Origin: Rheum nobile
Taxonomy: Eukaryota > Streptophyta > Magnoliopsida > Caryophyllales > Polygonaceae
Length of the DNA: 64,000 nt
Reading direction: 5' to 3'
Assembly: GCA_027886185.1 (NCBI GenBank)
Contig: WOAB01000583.1
Coordinates: 7,006,001 to 7,070,000, forward strand
Positions 32,017 to 44,573 of the stretch are shown here, piece by piece. The notes beneath the pieces are model-generated. The model was not told where the DNA came from. It ran no database searches and saw nothing but the letters and a program-made list of their open reading frames with translations. The translations under genes and the position numbers were made by a program. Positions within the stretch are counted from its first letter, which is position 1, and the number at the start of each line of letters is the position of its first letter.

Positions 32017-35000
32017 TTAGGTCGAGAATAACTCGGGAAAACGCCTGAGCATATCTGACTCGGTTTCCCACGTTTCCCAAGTAACTTCCTCCGATCCAGA
32101 CTTGGACCACTGAATCTGTACCAACGGTACGATCTTGCTACGCAGCTGCTTCTCACGACGCTCCAAAATGCGCACGGGCATCTCCTCATAAGTACCATTA
32201 GCTTGAATCTCGATGTCCTCATAACTCAGCACATGAGACTCATCTGGCACATACTTCCTGAGCAAGGAGACGTGGAACACATTATGCACTGGATGAGCCG
32301 ATGGCGGTAACGCCAAGCGGTACGCTAGAGATCCCACTCTATCCAGAATCTCGAATGGTCCTACGTAGCGAGGGTTATGCTTCCCACGCTTACCAAACCT
32401 GAAAACTCCCTTCGAGGGCGACACCTTGTCACCGACCTCGAACTCGACATTCCTACTTTTCTTGTATGCATATGACTTCTGTCGACTCTGAGCGGTCAAC
32501 ATCCTTTGTCGAATCAAGGCAATGTCAGAAGCTGTCCTCTCGACTAACTCTGGCCCAAGAATAATCTTGTCGGCGTTATCGTCCCAACAAATCAGAGATC
32601 TGCATCGGCGACCATACAAAGCTTCGAACGGAGCCATCTTGATCGTAGCATGCCAGCTGTTGTTGTAGGTGAACTCAATCAGACTCAAGCTGTCCTCCCA
32701 GCTAGTCGGACGATCGAGTACACAAGCTCTGAGCATATCCTCCAGAGTCTGGATGGTACTTTCAGACTGGCCATCTGTCTGCGGATGAAACGCTGTGCTG
32801 AACCTTAACTCGGTCCCCATAGCCTTATGAAGTTCTTGCCAGAACCTTGACATGAAACGGCCATCTCGATCCGATACGATGGTTTTAGGGATACCATGTA
32901 AACGGACAATCTCTTTCTGGTAGACCTCTGCTAACTTATGGGTTTCCCATGTGGTCTTGATGGCTATGAAATGAGCACTCTTCATAAGCCTATCCACAAT
33001 TACCTAGATAGCATCTCTCTGACTTCGAGTCTTGGGTAGCCCAGTGACGAAGTCCATGGCAATGTCTTCCCATTTCCATTCTGGCACAGGGAGAGGTAGC
33101 AACTCACCACCTGGCCTGCGGTGTTCAATCTTGACCTTCTGGCAAGTCAAGCACTTTGCCACGAAGTCTGCCACGTCCCACTTTATGTTTGGCCACCAAA
33201 ACTTCTTCCAAAGATCCTTGTACATCTTGCTGGAGCCTGGATGCACAGAATATGCTGAGGAATGAGCTTCCGTCATCACCAACTGACGAAGGCCTTCTGC
33301 GTCTGGCACACAGATTCGGTCTTGAAACCAAAGTGATCCGTCATCCTGAATCACAAAGCCGGGAGCTTTCCCATCCATCACTTCACTGCTTAGCTTCACC
33401 AAGACGATGTCATCAACTTTCTTTTCCTTGATCTGATCCAGCAGTGTAGCCTGAATTTCCAGCATACTCAGGAAACATCTACGCTGATCATACAGAACTT
33501 CAATGTCGCACGACTCTCGGTTCAGCTTGGTCTGAGCAGTAAGTAAAGCAACTACCCTCTCGTGCATTGTTTTCCGGCTCAATGCATCAGCTACCACATT
33601 AGCCTTGCCCGGATGGTACAACAACTCGATGTCGTAGTCCTTGAGCAACTCTAGCCAGCGGCGTTGTCTCATATTTAGCTTCTTTTGAGTAAATATATAC
33701 TTGAGACTTTTGTGGTCAGTGAAGATTTGGCATCTTATACCGTAGAGGTAATGCCTCCAAATCTTCAGCGCAAAGACAACCGCTGCTAGCTCAAGATCAT
33801 GTGTCGGATAGTTTTCTTCGTACGTCTTGATTTGTCTAGATGCATAAGCAATGACTCTGCCCCTCTGCATCAAAACACAACCAAGACCACACTTTGAAGC
33901 ATCACTATAGACCACATAATCGTCGTTCCCTTCTGGAAGTGCTAACACGGGTGCCGAGGTCAGCCGTCGCTTCAACTCCTGGAAACTGGCCTCGCACTTG
34001 TCATTCCAGACAAACTTCTTATGAACCTTGCGGAGTAGATTGGTCATAGGTAGAGCGGTCTTCGAAAACCCCTCCACGAACCGTCTATAATACCCGGTAA
34101 GCCCAAGAAAGCTGCGCACCTCCTTCACGTTCTGGGGCTGTGTCCAATTTGCCACAACTTCGATCTTCTGGGGATCAACCATAACCCCATTCTCATTGAT
34201 CACGTGGCCTAAGAAAGCCACCTCCTTGAACCAGAATTCACACTTGGACAATTTAGCATAAAGCTGTTGTTGTCTAAGGACTGACAAAGCAATCCGCAGA
34301 TGTTCCTCGTGGACTTCTTCACTCGGAGAGTAGATCAGAATGTCGTCTATGAAGACCACTACGAACTTGTCCAAGTACTGGTGAAAACATCGATTCATCA
34401 AATCCATAAAGACAGTTGGAGCATTTGTAAGCCCAAAAGGCATCACTACGAACTCGTAATGACCATATCTGGTCGTGAACGCAGTTCTAGGAATGTCCTG
34501 CTCACGAATTCTAAGTTGATGATATCCAGATCTCAGGTCGATCTTGGAGAAAACTTTTGCTCCCTGCAACTGGTCCAACAGGTCGTCAATCCTCGGCAAT
34601 GGGTACTTGTTCTTGATCGTCACTTTGATCAACTCTCGATAGTCGATGCAAAGTCGAAACGATCCGTCCTTCTTTTTGACAAACAAAACCGGAGTACCCC
34701 ACGGCGATGCATTCGGCCTGATATAACCCTTGTCGAGAAGATCTTCAAGTTGACTCTTCAACTCTTGCATCTCTGCAGGAGCCATCCGATATGGTGCCTT
34801 AGAGATTGGCGCAGTACCAGGCTCAAGATCAATGGAAAACTCCACATCACGGTTCGGAGGTAATCCAGGAACCTCCTCTGGAAAGACATCCGAGAACTCT
34901 CTGACCACTGGAATATCTAGAATCGCAGGTCCATCTTTCGCGGGCGAATCCAAGTAGCAGAGGTACCCGACACAACCTTGTCGTAGTAGCTTAAACGCAG

Positions 35001-36720
35001 CCATCGCATTGATCAGCTTGCCGTTATCAGCGTCATTCCGGCCCTTGAACTTGCACACGAACTGGCCCTTAGATGTCACCATCACTGTTCTTGAACTAAA
35101 GTCGATCACCGCCATGTGACGCGTCAGCCAATCCATACCAAGAATGATATCGTATGGTGCCATGGCTATACAGATCAGATCTGCCCCAAACTCCTTACCC
35201 TGAATGGTAATTGGAAAGTCGGACAGATGCTTGGTTCCCACCAAACGTTCTCTATTAGGAAAACTAACGACGAAAGGGTCGCACGAATCGTTGCACACTA
35301 AGTCTAACTTGCTAACACAGCTATTCGAAATAAAGGAATGCGTAGCACCAGAATCAAACAGAATGCATACGGAAGTAGAGTGAAGGTATAAAGTACCTTG
35401 AGCAGTCGGAGCGTTGGATCCATCTGCTTCACGCATCTCGTACAAGCGTTGACCCTGACTTCCAGAAACAGCTGGGGCCTTTCCCCTGTTCTGAGCAGTC
35501 GTCTGAACTGACGGCCTAGGAGTCTCGGCAGGTTTGAACCTAGGTCGGTTGCTCTGATGAACTGACCCTTGCTGCGACTCTACTCCCTTCTGCTTCCCCT
35601 ACTTGCAGAACTTCTGCAGATGACCATCACGTCCACACCCAAAGCACGATCTCTTCTCCTTCTCACACTCATTGCTCTTGTGCCCAGCAACACCACAGTT
35701 ATAACACTGAACTGAACTTCTGCTCTGACTGGACTATTGCGTTGACCCTCCATGAGTCATGTCCGTCTTTGCTCAGCCAGACTTGGAAAAGCTAGACGGT
35801 GGCGCAGGTCGCTTGAATCCACTACCCTGATTCTGATTCTGCATCGACCTCTGTCGGATACGTCTCTTTATTGACTCCTCTAGAGTCACTTCCAGCTTGT
35901 AGGCAACATCCACATACTGCTCCAGAGTAGAGCATGTGTGGTGCACCATCAACGACTTGATATCTGGACTCATCCACTCGTGGAAGTACCAGATCTTTTG
36001 TGCCTCGCTGATTATCTCAGCTGGGGCGTACTGCAGAAGATGATTAAACTTGGTTTCCAGCTCAGCTACCTTTAATCCATCGGTCTTGGGGTACATAAAC
36101 TCCTTGTGTTTCTCCTCTCTCATAGCACGAGAGAAGAAACGGTCAATCAATTTGGTCTTAAACATCGACCAGGTCAATACAGGGCTATCAGCTAAGCCTG
36201 TACCCTCCCACCATTCACTAGCATCCTCTTTCAGCTGCAGAGAAGCTATGTGGACCTTTTCAACCTCAGTACAGTCCACATTACGGAACAACCGTTCCAT
36301 GTGAGAGAACCAATGGGTCACCTTGACTGGCTCCCATTTTTCGTTGAAGCTGTCAGGCCTCATAGAACTGATGGTCTTCAGAGCACGACCATAGTTGTCC
36401 CTAGTCCTGACTGCATTCTCCTGGACATCATGGTTTCTTGGCTCCTCAAATCTAGGAACCGGTGGGGGAATCGGCACGCCTTGTGCCTGTGGCACATTTG
36501 GTCGCATAGCATCAGCGATAACTTGCATGACAATTCCTCGAATTGTCTCCACTGCTGCAGCATCAAACACCACTGGTGCATTACTCTAATCCTGATCATT
36601 GCCCCTGGATTGATTATGGGATTCAGATACATGCTCACCTTGGCCAACATCTCTTATGATTGGTCTAGGACCCTGACTAGTCCCAACACCAGCTCGAACC
36701 GTGTTCCTTGTGTTCACCAT
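32017..36720 (-). pseudogene. Tekay gag-pol polyprotein with chromodomain, five nonsense codons
   Basis: One frame of about 1568 codons starts MVNTRNTVRAG at 36720. Gag core: WFSHMERLFRNV and ASEWWEG. Two zinc knuckles follow: CYNCGVAGHKSNEC and CFGCGRDGHLQKFC. Protease: LFDSGATHSF. RT: FRLCIDYREL, FSKIDLRSGYHQ and VVFIDDILIYS. RNase H: YSDASKCGLGCVL. Integrase has an HHCC zinc finger and FHPQTDGQSE. The C-terminal chromodomain (RSKIVPLVQIQWSKSGSEEVTWE) places it in the Tekay/Del clade. Stops at about 36587, 35774, 35735, 35600 and 33004 each arise from one C-to-T or G-to-A change, for example DAI-stop-VIVDRL where W is expected. Confidence 0.9.
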
Positions 36721-36998
36721 CTGTTTACCGATCAAATTCCAAGTTATTTATACATTAATATCATTCAAACATGCTTAATGTAGTAAAATTACTCAGAATA
36801 GATCAATTAGGTATTTTATAGATGAACTGGAACTGTTACACAAGCTACACATAAGTCTATTATCCGAGCGTTAGGACAAAAATTGCTCGAAGATAAAAGT
36901 GTTTCACAGAGTACTTGCCGCAATACTGAAATATTACACAAAGTACATACTGAAATACTAAGAAAGGAAACTACTACGATATGCAATGCCAATCCTCA

Positions 36999-37874
36999 TC
37001 AAGGCGTTCCAAAACGTCTCCTATAAGACTGGCTACTCGTGCAAGGTCTCTTCGGACTAGGCTCACCATCGAGCTCTGGCGATGGGTTTCGCACCCTGCT
37101 CGGTCCTGGGTCACATGGCTCTGGTGACTCAGACCCAACCTCAGTCGTGGAAAAGAAAGGATCATCCGTAAGAGGTCCTCCTATCCCAGCCCTCCTTTGA
37201 GCGCTAGCGATCGCCTGATCCATCTGCTGCTGCTTCTCCAAATGAGAGCTCATTTCGCTTTGGTGAAGGATCTCTCTCAACTCAGCCTCTGATCTCCTCC
37301 TCCTCCGAGGCGAAGTAGGCGGATAGTCCTCGTAGATCATGGTCGGGCCACTCATTCCAATACCGTGCTCAGTGTACAGTGCCTCCCAACCAGCATCAGT
37401 CATGAGTGCATAAGCCGACACTGGTGATAGTTCTGGACTGGGGGGAATAAACTACACCCCCGGCTCCTGACTGTCCACCAGCAAGTGCCTTAAGTTGTCT
37501 GGCTCCTAGCTCTGCTCTTCCAGGTCCATCTCGGGGTCCTCCTCAGGATCATCTTCGATGGGATCCTCATCCTCGGGATCAATCTCGATCTGGTAATCGT
37601 CATCGTAATGCCCTAAGGCGTATCTAGACGACTCACCCACTTCCTGCACTGCTTCCTCCTTGAGTGGCTCTACAGGTGCAGCTACAGTGACCACTGCATC
37701 CCTAGGCGTAAGGACAACAGACTCAGGAATCACATACTTGATGTCCTCGGGCGGGCTACTCGGGCCTCCAACCTCGAAACATCGCTGAGGGATCGGAAAA
37801 TCTAGCCTGCCTGGAGACGGCAGGTCCGTCTTGGCGTCCTCCGACCCCCTATCAAGAGAAAAGCACTCACCCAT
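36999..37874 (-). pseudogene. Extra ORF between PBS and gag of the Tekay element
   Basis: ATG 37874 opens a 291-codon frame (MGECFSLDRGSEDAKTD) that runs to 36999 with only two TAG codons, at about 37507 and 37455. Both are explainable as CAG to TAG. The product has a Pro-rich N-terminal half, a very acidic stretch (EIDPEDEDPIEDDPEEDPEM), then an Arg/Glu-rich segment with RRRRRSEAELREIL. It lies on the same strand as gag, 279 bp upstream. I see no known domain. The long open frame in decayed DNA suggests it was once translated. Confidence 0.6.
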
Positions 37875-38067
37875 CCTATAGGATAACGAGGAAGGAGTTA
37901 GTCTTTCTAGACATAGAAGCAAGCTTAGTACATCAGACTATATAGAAGATACGACTATGAACGGTGTTTTGAAATTCTTTTTACTTTGAAAATTTCAAGC
38001 CCTTTTTAACGTATTTTCAAAAACGGATAAATGATATAAAAATCCCAAACCCGTTTTAAAACCTTTG

Positions 38068-38079
38068 GCTCTGATACCA
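38068..38079 (-). other. Primer-binding site of the Tekay element
   Basis: The minus strand reads TGGTATCAGAGC four bases inside the 5' LTR. It complements the 3' end of initiator tRNA-Met, the usual primer of chromoviruses. Confidence 0.9.
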
Positions 38080-39710
38080 CAACTGTAACACCCCCAAAAC
38101 TTAACCCTTTTGGAAATGTATTACCGCCAGTGACCCCAGTGTTCCTTACCGAAATCACCCAAGGCTTTACCATTTAAATACAATTTATGAAATACAAATG
38201 ATACATAATGATCAAAGCATTCAATTCTAAAACATAACATTGTCAAAGAAACAAGAGTTATGGGATTACAACCCAATCCCGAATAGGCTAACACAGAGTT
38301 TAAACCAAATACAGCGGAAGTCTTATAAAGTAGGATACAGCGGAAGTCTTACAAAACACATTACAACCAAAGTCATTGCCCAAAAGATCTCAACCTGATT
38401 AACGAAATAACTTAAACATTCGAAAACCACCGTCGACTCCATAGTCCTTCTATTCTTCTGAGCTACTTTCTATCTGATGTGCCGAATCGAACGGATGACA
38501 CCAGCCCACATGCGGAGAACAAAGTTCGTGGGTTAGTCTACTTGAATAGACTAGCAAGGGTACAAAGCAGAAGGTTCGATGTAGTTGTATTAGGTTAGAC
38601 TTATCGTTTCTCGAATGATAACCGATAACGATAATCAACCTTCATACTTCTACGGAATAATAACAAGAGGTATGCACAAGAGAAGACTCTAGAAGACTGA
38701 ATCATTACAGAAATAAACTCAAAGGAAGACACCAACGGAAGTGAGTCTTTAAGGAATTATGACAATTCTGGAATGTTTAAAGAATCATACAACAATGATT
38801 TAAAAGCTGACTGAGATGCTTTGGTTCACGACCAACCTCACCGCATACAGTGAATCCAGATTGGAAAGAGAACGTACTATGATCAAAGTCGAGACGAGTT
38901 TTCCTAGCTGCACTATAACTTAGCTGCACTACTCGCCGAAGGTTTATTTATTATGTGCATCGAGTAGTACTTATCTGATTTATATTTCAAACACACATCA
39001 CGTTATTAGACGTTTACATGTGTACCCCACCATTGGGACGACACATCTTAGTATACGTTTCGTCGAGAGTGACGCACACCGGAAGGTTTGTGACACCAGC
39101 TAAGTGTCCTGCCTCTACACACTTGTGAAAGAGACCGATCATGATCTTAGAATAGTACCAGGTAGAGATGATCCACCCCGATACCAGATTATAAAGAAAC
39201 GACCGGACGAAGTCCGAGTACATTACTAACTAACAGTGCTAACCACACAGATATAGCACAATTACAGTTATAGAATAAATCCACATAAAGGCCCGAAAGG
39301 CGATCACAAATAATAGCGTTGTTCTAACAGATATACAACCTATTATATGATTTTCAAAACAGTTTATAAATCACTTCCAGAAGAACACAGTAATAATCGT
39401 TCCAAATTAATTAATCAATTGAAATAACTGATAATCAATGTAAATAGGGAAAACGATGAGCAAAAGCGAACCGCCACTTGCCTTAATCCGCAGAATAGAA
39501 ACAAGCCTAACGACAACGATGGGATTCCGGGCTCGACACGGGTATAGCTCCGACAGCACAACGACCTTCAAATCGACCCATAAAAGGAACCCTAAGTTAG
39601 ATCCGATATAACCACAGTACGAATCTAAAAACGACGAAAGAAAACGAAAGGAACGACGCCACAACGACGACCACCAAAGCCAAAAGCCCAAAAAGGCATT
39701 CTGGACACTG

Positions 39711-39767
39711 GCGGCGGTCGCCGCAGTTCATCACGGCGGGAGCCGTTAAGAACACGGCGGTCGCCGT
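39711..39767. repeat. Palindrome cluster downstream of 5' LTR TATA box
   Basis: Copies start at 39711 (GCGGCGGTCGCCGC), 39733 (ACGGCGGGAGCCGT) and 39754 (ACGGCGGTCGCCGT), offsets 22 and 21. It is the allelic counterpart of 31197-31252. Here the first copy is a full palindrome. Confidence 0.9.
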
Positions 39768-40011
39768 GAAGAACTCAGACGACATAAGCGGCGAGAAAAC
39801 TCACCCAAAACACGAGCTACTCGGCCTCCTTCGACTTGCTTTGGTTTCTAACCTCCAAGGCTACCAAAAGCTTCACAAAGGCACTCTGGAAACACCACCA
39901 AACGACCTCCGGCGAAAGCTTCAGAAATCCGGTGAGGCACAACTCCGGTGAGGCAAGAATTTGGGAGAGCTTGGGTTGTGGATTGAGCTCAAAAATCCCT
40001 CCCAAACACCT

Positions 40012-40020
40012 CCTTTTATA
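40012..40020 (-). promoter_or_regulatory. TATA box of the 5' LTR
   Basis: The minus strand reads GGCTATAAAAGGAGG, identical to the other LTR. This copy would start the genomic transcript. Confidence 0.75.
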
Positions 40021-40121
40021 GCCAAATGCCAGGAAACACAATGATGGCCCTACGAAGAGCTACTCCGGCGCTGCCAGAGCCACGCCGGCGACCTTCGGGC
40101 AAGGACCTCTGGACAACAACG

Positions 40122-40246
40122 ACGGCGGGCGCCGTTATAAATGCGGTGGGCACCGCCATAGGCCTGGCGTCCCCAGCTAGGAGAAGACCCAGCCTGCTCC
40201 TCGATCCTTGCGACGGCGGGCACCGCCACTGTACGGCGGGCGCCGC
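40122..40246. repeat. Palindrome cluster upstream of 5' LTR TATA box
   Basis: Copies start at 40122, 40143, 40213 and 40233 (offsets 21, 70, 20). Where the LTRs differ, change can be paired: 40143 reads GCGGTGGGCACCGC, altered on both arms relative to 31628, so pairing is kept. Confidence 0.85.
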
Positions 40247-40501
40247 CCTTGGCTTTGCCGCCTCCTCAACTCTTAGACGAAAACGATATTAACCCGGGAT
40301 AAAATTATCGTACGCGAACGAGTATTAAAATCCAAAGCACGTCGTCTGTATTTTATTTCACTGAGAAAAATATTACAGATACAGAGAGCATTACCGAACG
40401 TCTTAAACTCCCTGAATTAAATCCGACGTACATAACGGGTACTCGGGAAAAATCCCGAAACTCCAGAAATAGCTTACAAAAATACGGGGTATCACATTTT
40501 T

Positions 40502-42980
40502 AACAGTTACGTATGTAAATTCCTTTCATTTTCTGTAACTACTATTAATCTTTATTTTACTTTAAAAGAAAAGTTATGTGTTGAATGTGGATTTGAAACG
40601 CCCAGTTAACTCCTCTATTTATACTCTTAAAATTAGGCATTGAGTTGAATGTGAAGCAAAGGTGACTGGATAAATAGATCATGTATCCACATTGAGGAAT
40701 CGATCCATACATCATCCTTCACATAGTAAACTCATACACCATGTACCTTTGTCCTTCATAGCGTGATGGGCTACAAATTTAGATGTTATTGTTGTTTGAA
40801 TATGATGCATTGATTTTCGGTGTCTAGCTTCATGGTAGTTGTTTGAACTAATAATAAATATTTGTCTAATCTTTTAGTTTTTTAGTAAGCTAATATGATT
40901 TGTTGATTTATTTTATTACTAGACCGGGTTTCTTCTTTCAACAAACTCTTGCTACTTTTGTTTGAATTTGGTTTGCGTTAGTGTCTAATGTCTTCATGTA
41001 AGTTTATTGGAATTGCAAGTATATGGTTCTTGGAGAATGTCAGATGGTTTGTACTCTTTCTATTACCCACCAAAACAGTTGTAAACATTCATATTATATC
41101 CAATTTGTGATTGTAAAACAACTATTTATTTAGAACACGCTAAGTGTTTTTGTATAAGTTTATAATGGTTTATCTTTGTGTCTATTTAATTGCTGAAAGT
41201 GATATCGATGAATTTCAGGTGGCGATGTGGAAATAGGATGATCAATTGAGATATCCTTATATTGTTATCGATCAAATAAGGAGTTTTAGCCTTAAACAAA
41301 AAAAATTGTGTAGTCCTTTTTAACAAACCTCACTTAAGCTTTATTTAGAGGTAGCAAGCAACGAGACCTTGGGTTTAGTTGATGTCATCTTTAGTAGTTT
41401 AAGTTCATGTACTTGTATTTTTAGTCCCTTTAATCCATGGGATAAAAGAATCATTAATTATATGGTTCAAATCCTATTACATATATATGTTCTTTTGGCT
41501 TGTCCTCACTTAGTTATGCACAACATGCACATGCTTTTCCCAAAAGTTATTACATTACTTACTCTATTTATTTTTTATTAAAGTGAAATTTATAATTATA
41601 ATTTTTCCAATAAGAGTAAGCATGGATAGGTACAAAGAAAAAAATGTATTTTTAATTTAAAAATGATTTCAGGATTAGAAATATGTAAAGTCGCTATATG
41701 TATTGATCAGTTCTGTTAACTTGAATTTTATAAGTGAAATTTTAGATTTAATGAAATAATATTGATCAAGGTTTTGAAAAAAGAAGAAGCAAATTCTTCA
41801 TTAGCTAATCGAATGATGTAATGGTAATAATAATATATAAAAGGTTCACGAATAAGCTCTTACCGTTGATTTATTTGTGCACTGAAGTTCACAAATAAGC
41901 TCTAAATATACAAAGACATGTGTATGAACATGAACATGTTATATGTGAACTTGACGACATAGAATAATGAACATTTAGTACTTATATGTGAACGTCAATA
42001 ATTGTCTATTCCAGAACGATCAAAGATGGAAAAAAAACCCTCTTATCGTCCCCTGATCATTCTGGAATAACTTATATAGAAGATTCACAAATAAGCTCTT
42101 AACATTTACTTATTTGTGCACGGAAGTTCACAAATAAGCACTAAATGTGCAAACACATGTGTTTGAACATGAACATGTTATATGTGAACCTTACGGTATA
42201 AAAAAAATGAACATGTAGTACTTATATGTGAACGTCAATAATTGCAAAACAATCAGAGATGAAAAATATATATATAAAAAAAAGTTTTTGGCCGTGAAAA
42301 AAAAAGTTTGCCGTATTTACGATTATGTCATCGCGTCACTATTCACTATTTTCATTGTACAATAAGGACCAAATGTATGTGAAACTCAGCCTTTACGTTT
42401 ATCTATATTTATTGTTGTTTCCATTAAAAAACAAAAAAAAAACTACAATTTACATTCTATTGTATTAATGATTTATGATTACATAATTTAACATAAAGAA
42501 GTGACTCATATTTTATTTATATTAAATAAAAAATAAAAAAAGGGGACTTTTTTTAAATATCATGAATATTATAGTATTTTTAAATTGATGTTATGTTATG
42601 TACTTCAAATATATCCCAAGTTTTTTTAAAAAAAAGGTAGATTATTTAACATTAATCATTGAACATCTTATATTATCTACTTAAAATACTAAATATTAAA
42701 TTATATAAATGTGATCATAGGTTTTTTCATTCCAAACTCTTATAGTTTGATACCATACCTTAAAATATTACCAATAAATTTGTCATTTACATAACAAAAA
42801 AATCTTACGTAGACTAAACTACAATAAAATTTAACCATGTCTCGTGCGATCATAGCATTTTATACCTAAAATACTTAGATATTACACTAAATACATATCA
42901 AACAATATATCATTTAAGATAAAATATGCAATACCAATCCATATATTACAAATTCACATTTAAACCGCGACAACATATAC
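40502..42980. other. AT-rich non-coding sequence (proposed Helitron interior)
   Basis: No gene, domain or long meaningful frame is seen. It holds the 240 bp duplication at 41844-42244. With 28683-29565 it forms the remainder of the candidate Helitron once the chromovirus is removed. Confidence 0.5.
41844..42244. repeat. Direct duplication of about 160 bp, 240-bp period, with inverted spacer
   Basis: Two copies (41844-42004 and about 42083-42244) share TTCAC-AATAAGCTCTTA, TGAACATGAACATGTTATAT and CTTATATGTGAACGTCAATA. The spacer between them holds ATTCCAGAACGATCA and, 30 bp later, its near-perfect reverse complement TGATCATTCTGGAAT. Confidence 0.8.
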
Positions 42981-42987
42981 ACTAAAG

Positions 42988-43018
42988 GCCCGTGCGAAGC
43001 ACGGGCTTCGATTTCTAG
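42988..43018 (+). repeat. Helitron 3' terminus (hairpin plus CTAG)
   Basis: GCCCGTGC-GAA-GCACGGGC, then TTCGATTT, then CTAG, with T following. This is the standard Helitron 3' end structure. Confidence 0.8.
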
Positions 43019-44447
43019 TAATACTAAAAGTTAGCTTTTTTGTCTTAATAAATGCTCTCAATTTATTGGGACAAAAAAACTTATTTTAAATATGAAGTAA
43101 TATTTTGCATGCTTTTTTTCTTCCCTTTTTTCCACCCAAAATAACTTTTAATTATTATTGTTATCCCAATAATAATTTGTATATATATTATAAACGTAAA
43201 ATAGTATTTTTTATTAATAATTTTTATCTTCAATAGGAATATTTTTATTTTCATATAATTAAAAATGTAATATATTATCATCTATAACTGATTTAAGTTT
43301 TTGTCATAAAATAAACCATGTTAAAATTTATATATTTTAGTTTTCTAATTTGATATTATAAAAAGGTTTAACTCTGAATGTCTTTAATTGTACAAAAATA
43401 AAATAAAATTGCTTCTTATTTGAAGTATATAGCATAAATACTTTAGCATTTATCAGGACAAAAACGCAAACTTTTAAATACAAAGTAATATTTTGCATGT
43501 TTTTCACCCAAAATAACTTTTCACTATGACGTGGCTAAAGGATGCACAAGCAAATGTCGTTAATTAGCCTTATCAAAGTAAATTATCCTAACAAACCCAC
43601 TAAACAGAAGTATAGTAGACAAGTAAGGGTCGATCCCACAGAGAAGGTTTGATGTAGTATGCAGCCGTGAATGACAAGTAACACAAACGGGGGTTTAGTT
43701 ATCAAGAAAGTAAACAAGTAAAGCAAACAAGTCTGATTTATGTAGGAAGAAAATATAATGAGGGAAAGTAGTTCCACTAGAGCGAGATCCACAATACAGA
43801 GATAGAGTTTGATCACTGAAATCTATTTCGTCCAAGTTCTTTTAATTATCCTGATAGTCGTTCCCACCCTGATCTTGAGTACTATTGATTCTCACAGTTG
43901 TCAATAGACTTATTATTATGCCAATGATAAAGTACTACTGATTCTCACAGTTGTCAGCGTACTTTAGCACCAACACAACAATAGCAATGCACACAAAGAT
44001 ATAGGATACATGCAAGTAGAAACACGTACAAGTACTCACTCCCCTACTTAACATGCAATCGATTCTCACTCACAATTGTACGCTCGGAACCCCTATACGC
44101 ACAATTGTGTTTGCCACTAGATATGCACTCGGAACCCCTATATGCAATCCTAGCAATTGATAAAACGTATTCAACCTAGTTGATCAGACTAAGAAGAATA
44201 ACAAGAAATCAAGATCAATATAACCAAGAGAATCAATCTGATACAAATAAGGATAAGAACAAGGAATATAAATCTCACAAACACATCAACTGTACTGCTT
44301 CAATCGTCTAGCAGAACAAAGGTGAAGTTAGTTCTCCATCAAAGGGGATGAAAAACTAAGAAAAGTAAAAACGATGATAACAAATAATCCAAGTCTCCGT
44401 AATAGTGTGTCTGTCGTAGTGTGTCCTCCTCTTAACCTAGAAAGAGG

Positions 44448-44457
44448 GCTTAAATAG
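44448..44457 (-). promoter_or_regulatory. TATA-like box in solo LTR
   Basis: The minus strand reads GACTATTTAAGCCC. It is about 120 bp downstream (element direction) of the palindrome array, the same spacing as in the Tekay LTR. Confidence 0.45.
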
Positions 44458-44573
44458 TCTTAACAAACTAGGTTAAACTAAAGCGGAATTTAAGGAAACA
44501 GAATAACAATAAAATAAAGTCTCAAACATAAAAGGAAAGAAAATCGTCTCTGGCGCGAGGTCATTAAGCACAG

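Larger units (their letters stand above)
29571..40496 (-). mobile_element. Complete Ty3/gypsy chromovirus, Tekay/Del type
   Basis: This is a 10.9 kb element on the minus strand flanked by TTTTT (29566-29570 and 40497-40501). The LTRs (29571-31980 and 38084-40496) begin TGTGATACCCC and end GGGGGTGTTACA on the element strand. A tRNA-iMet PBS and a purine tract abut them. The coding order is an extra ORF, gag, protease, RT, RNase H, integrase, chromodomain. The first 150 bp of the two LTRs differ at about five sites by eye, so the insertion is not very recent. One gag-pol frame has five nonsense codons and no frameshift that I can see. Confidence 0.95.
38084..40496 (-). repeat. Tekay 5' LTR
   Basis: 2413 bp, collinear with the LTR at 29571-31980 and flanked outside by TTTTT. 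The LTR that drives transcription is this one, from the TATA box at 40012-40020 toward lower coordinates. Confidence 0.95.
28683..43018 (+). mobile_element. Candidate non-autonomous Helitron, split by the Tekay element
   Basis: The 3' end is textbook: an 8 bp stem GCCCGTGC-GAA-GCACGGGC at 42988-43006, then 8 bases, then CTAG at 43015-43018 followed by T. A plausible 5' end is TCTATATCTATATCTATTT at 28683, preceded by A, which gives A/T insertion flanks. Subtracting the chromovirus leaves about 3.4 kb of AT-rich sequence with no Rep or helicase domain. The 3' end is well supported; the pairing with this 5' end is inference. Confidence 0.5.

Noticed and set aside
34300..34863. Plus-strand ORF of 187 residues
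   Set aside because: It is antisense to the chromovirus RT, whose conserved motifs are clear on the minus strand.
28683..43018. Autonomous Helitron with Rep/helicase
   Set aside because: No Rep HUH motif or helicase motif was found in any frame outside the nested chromovirus.
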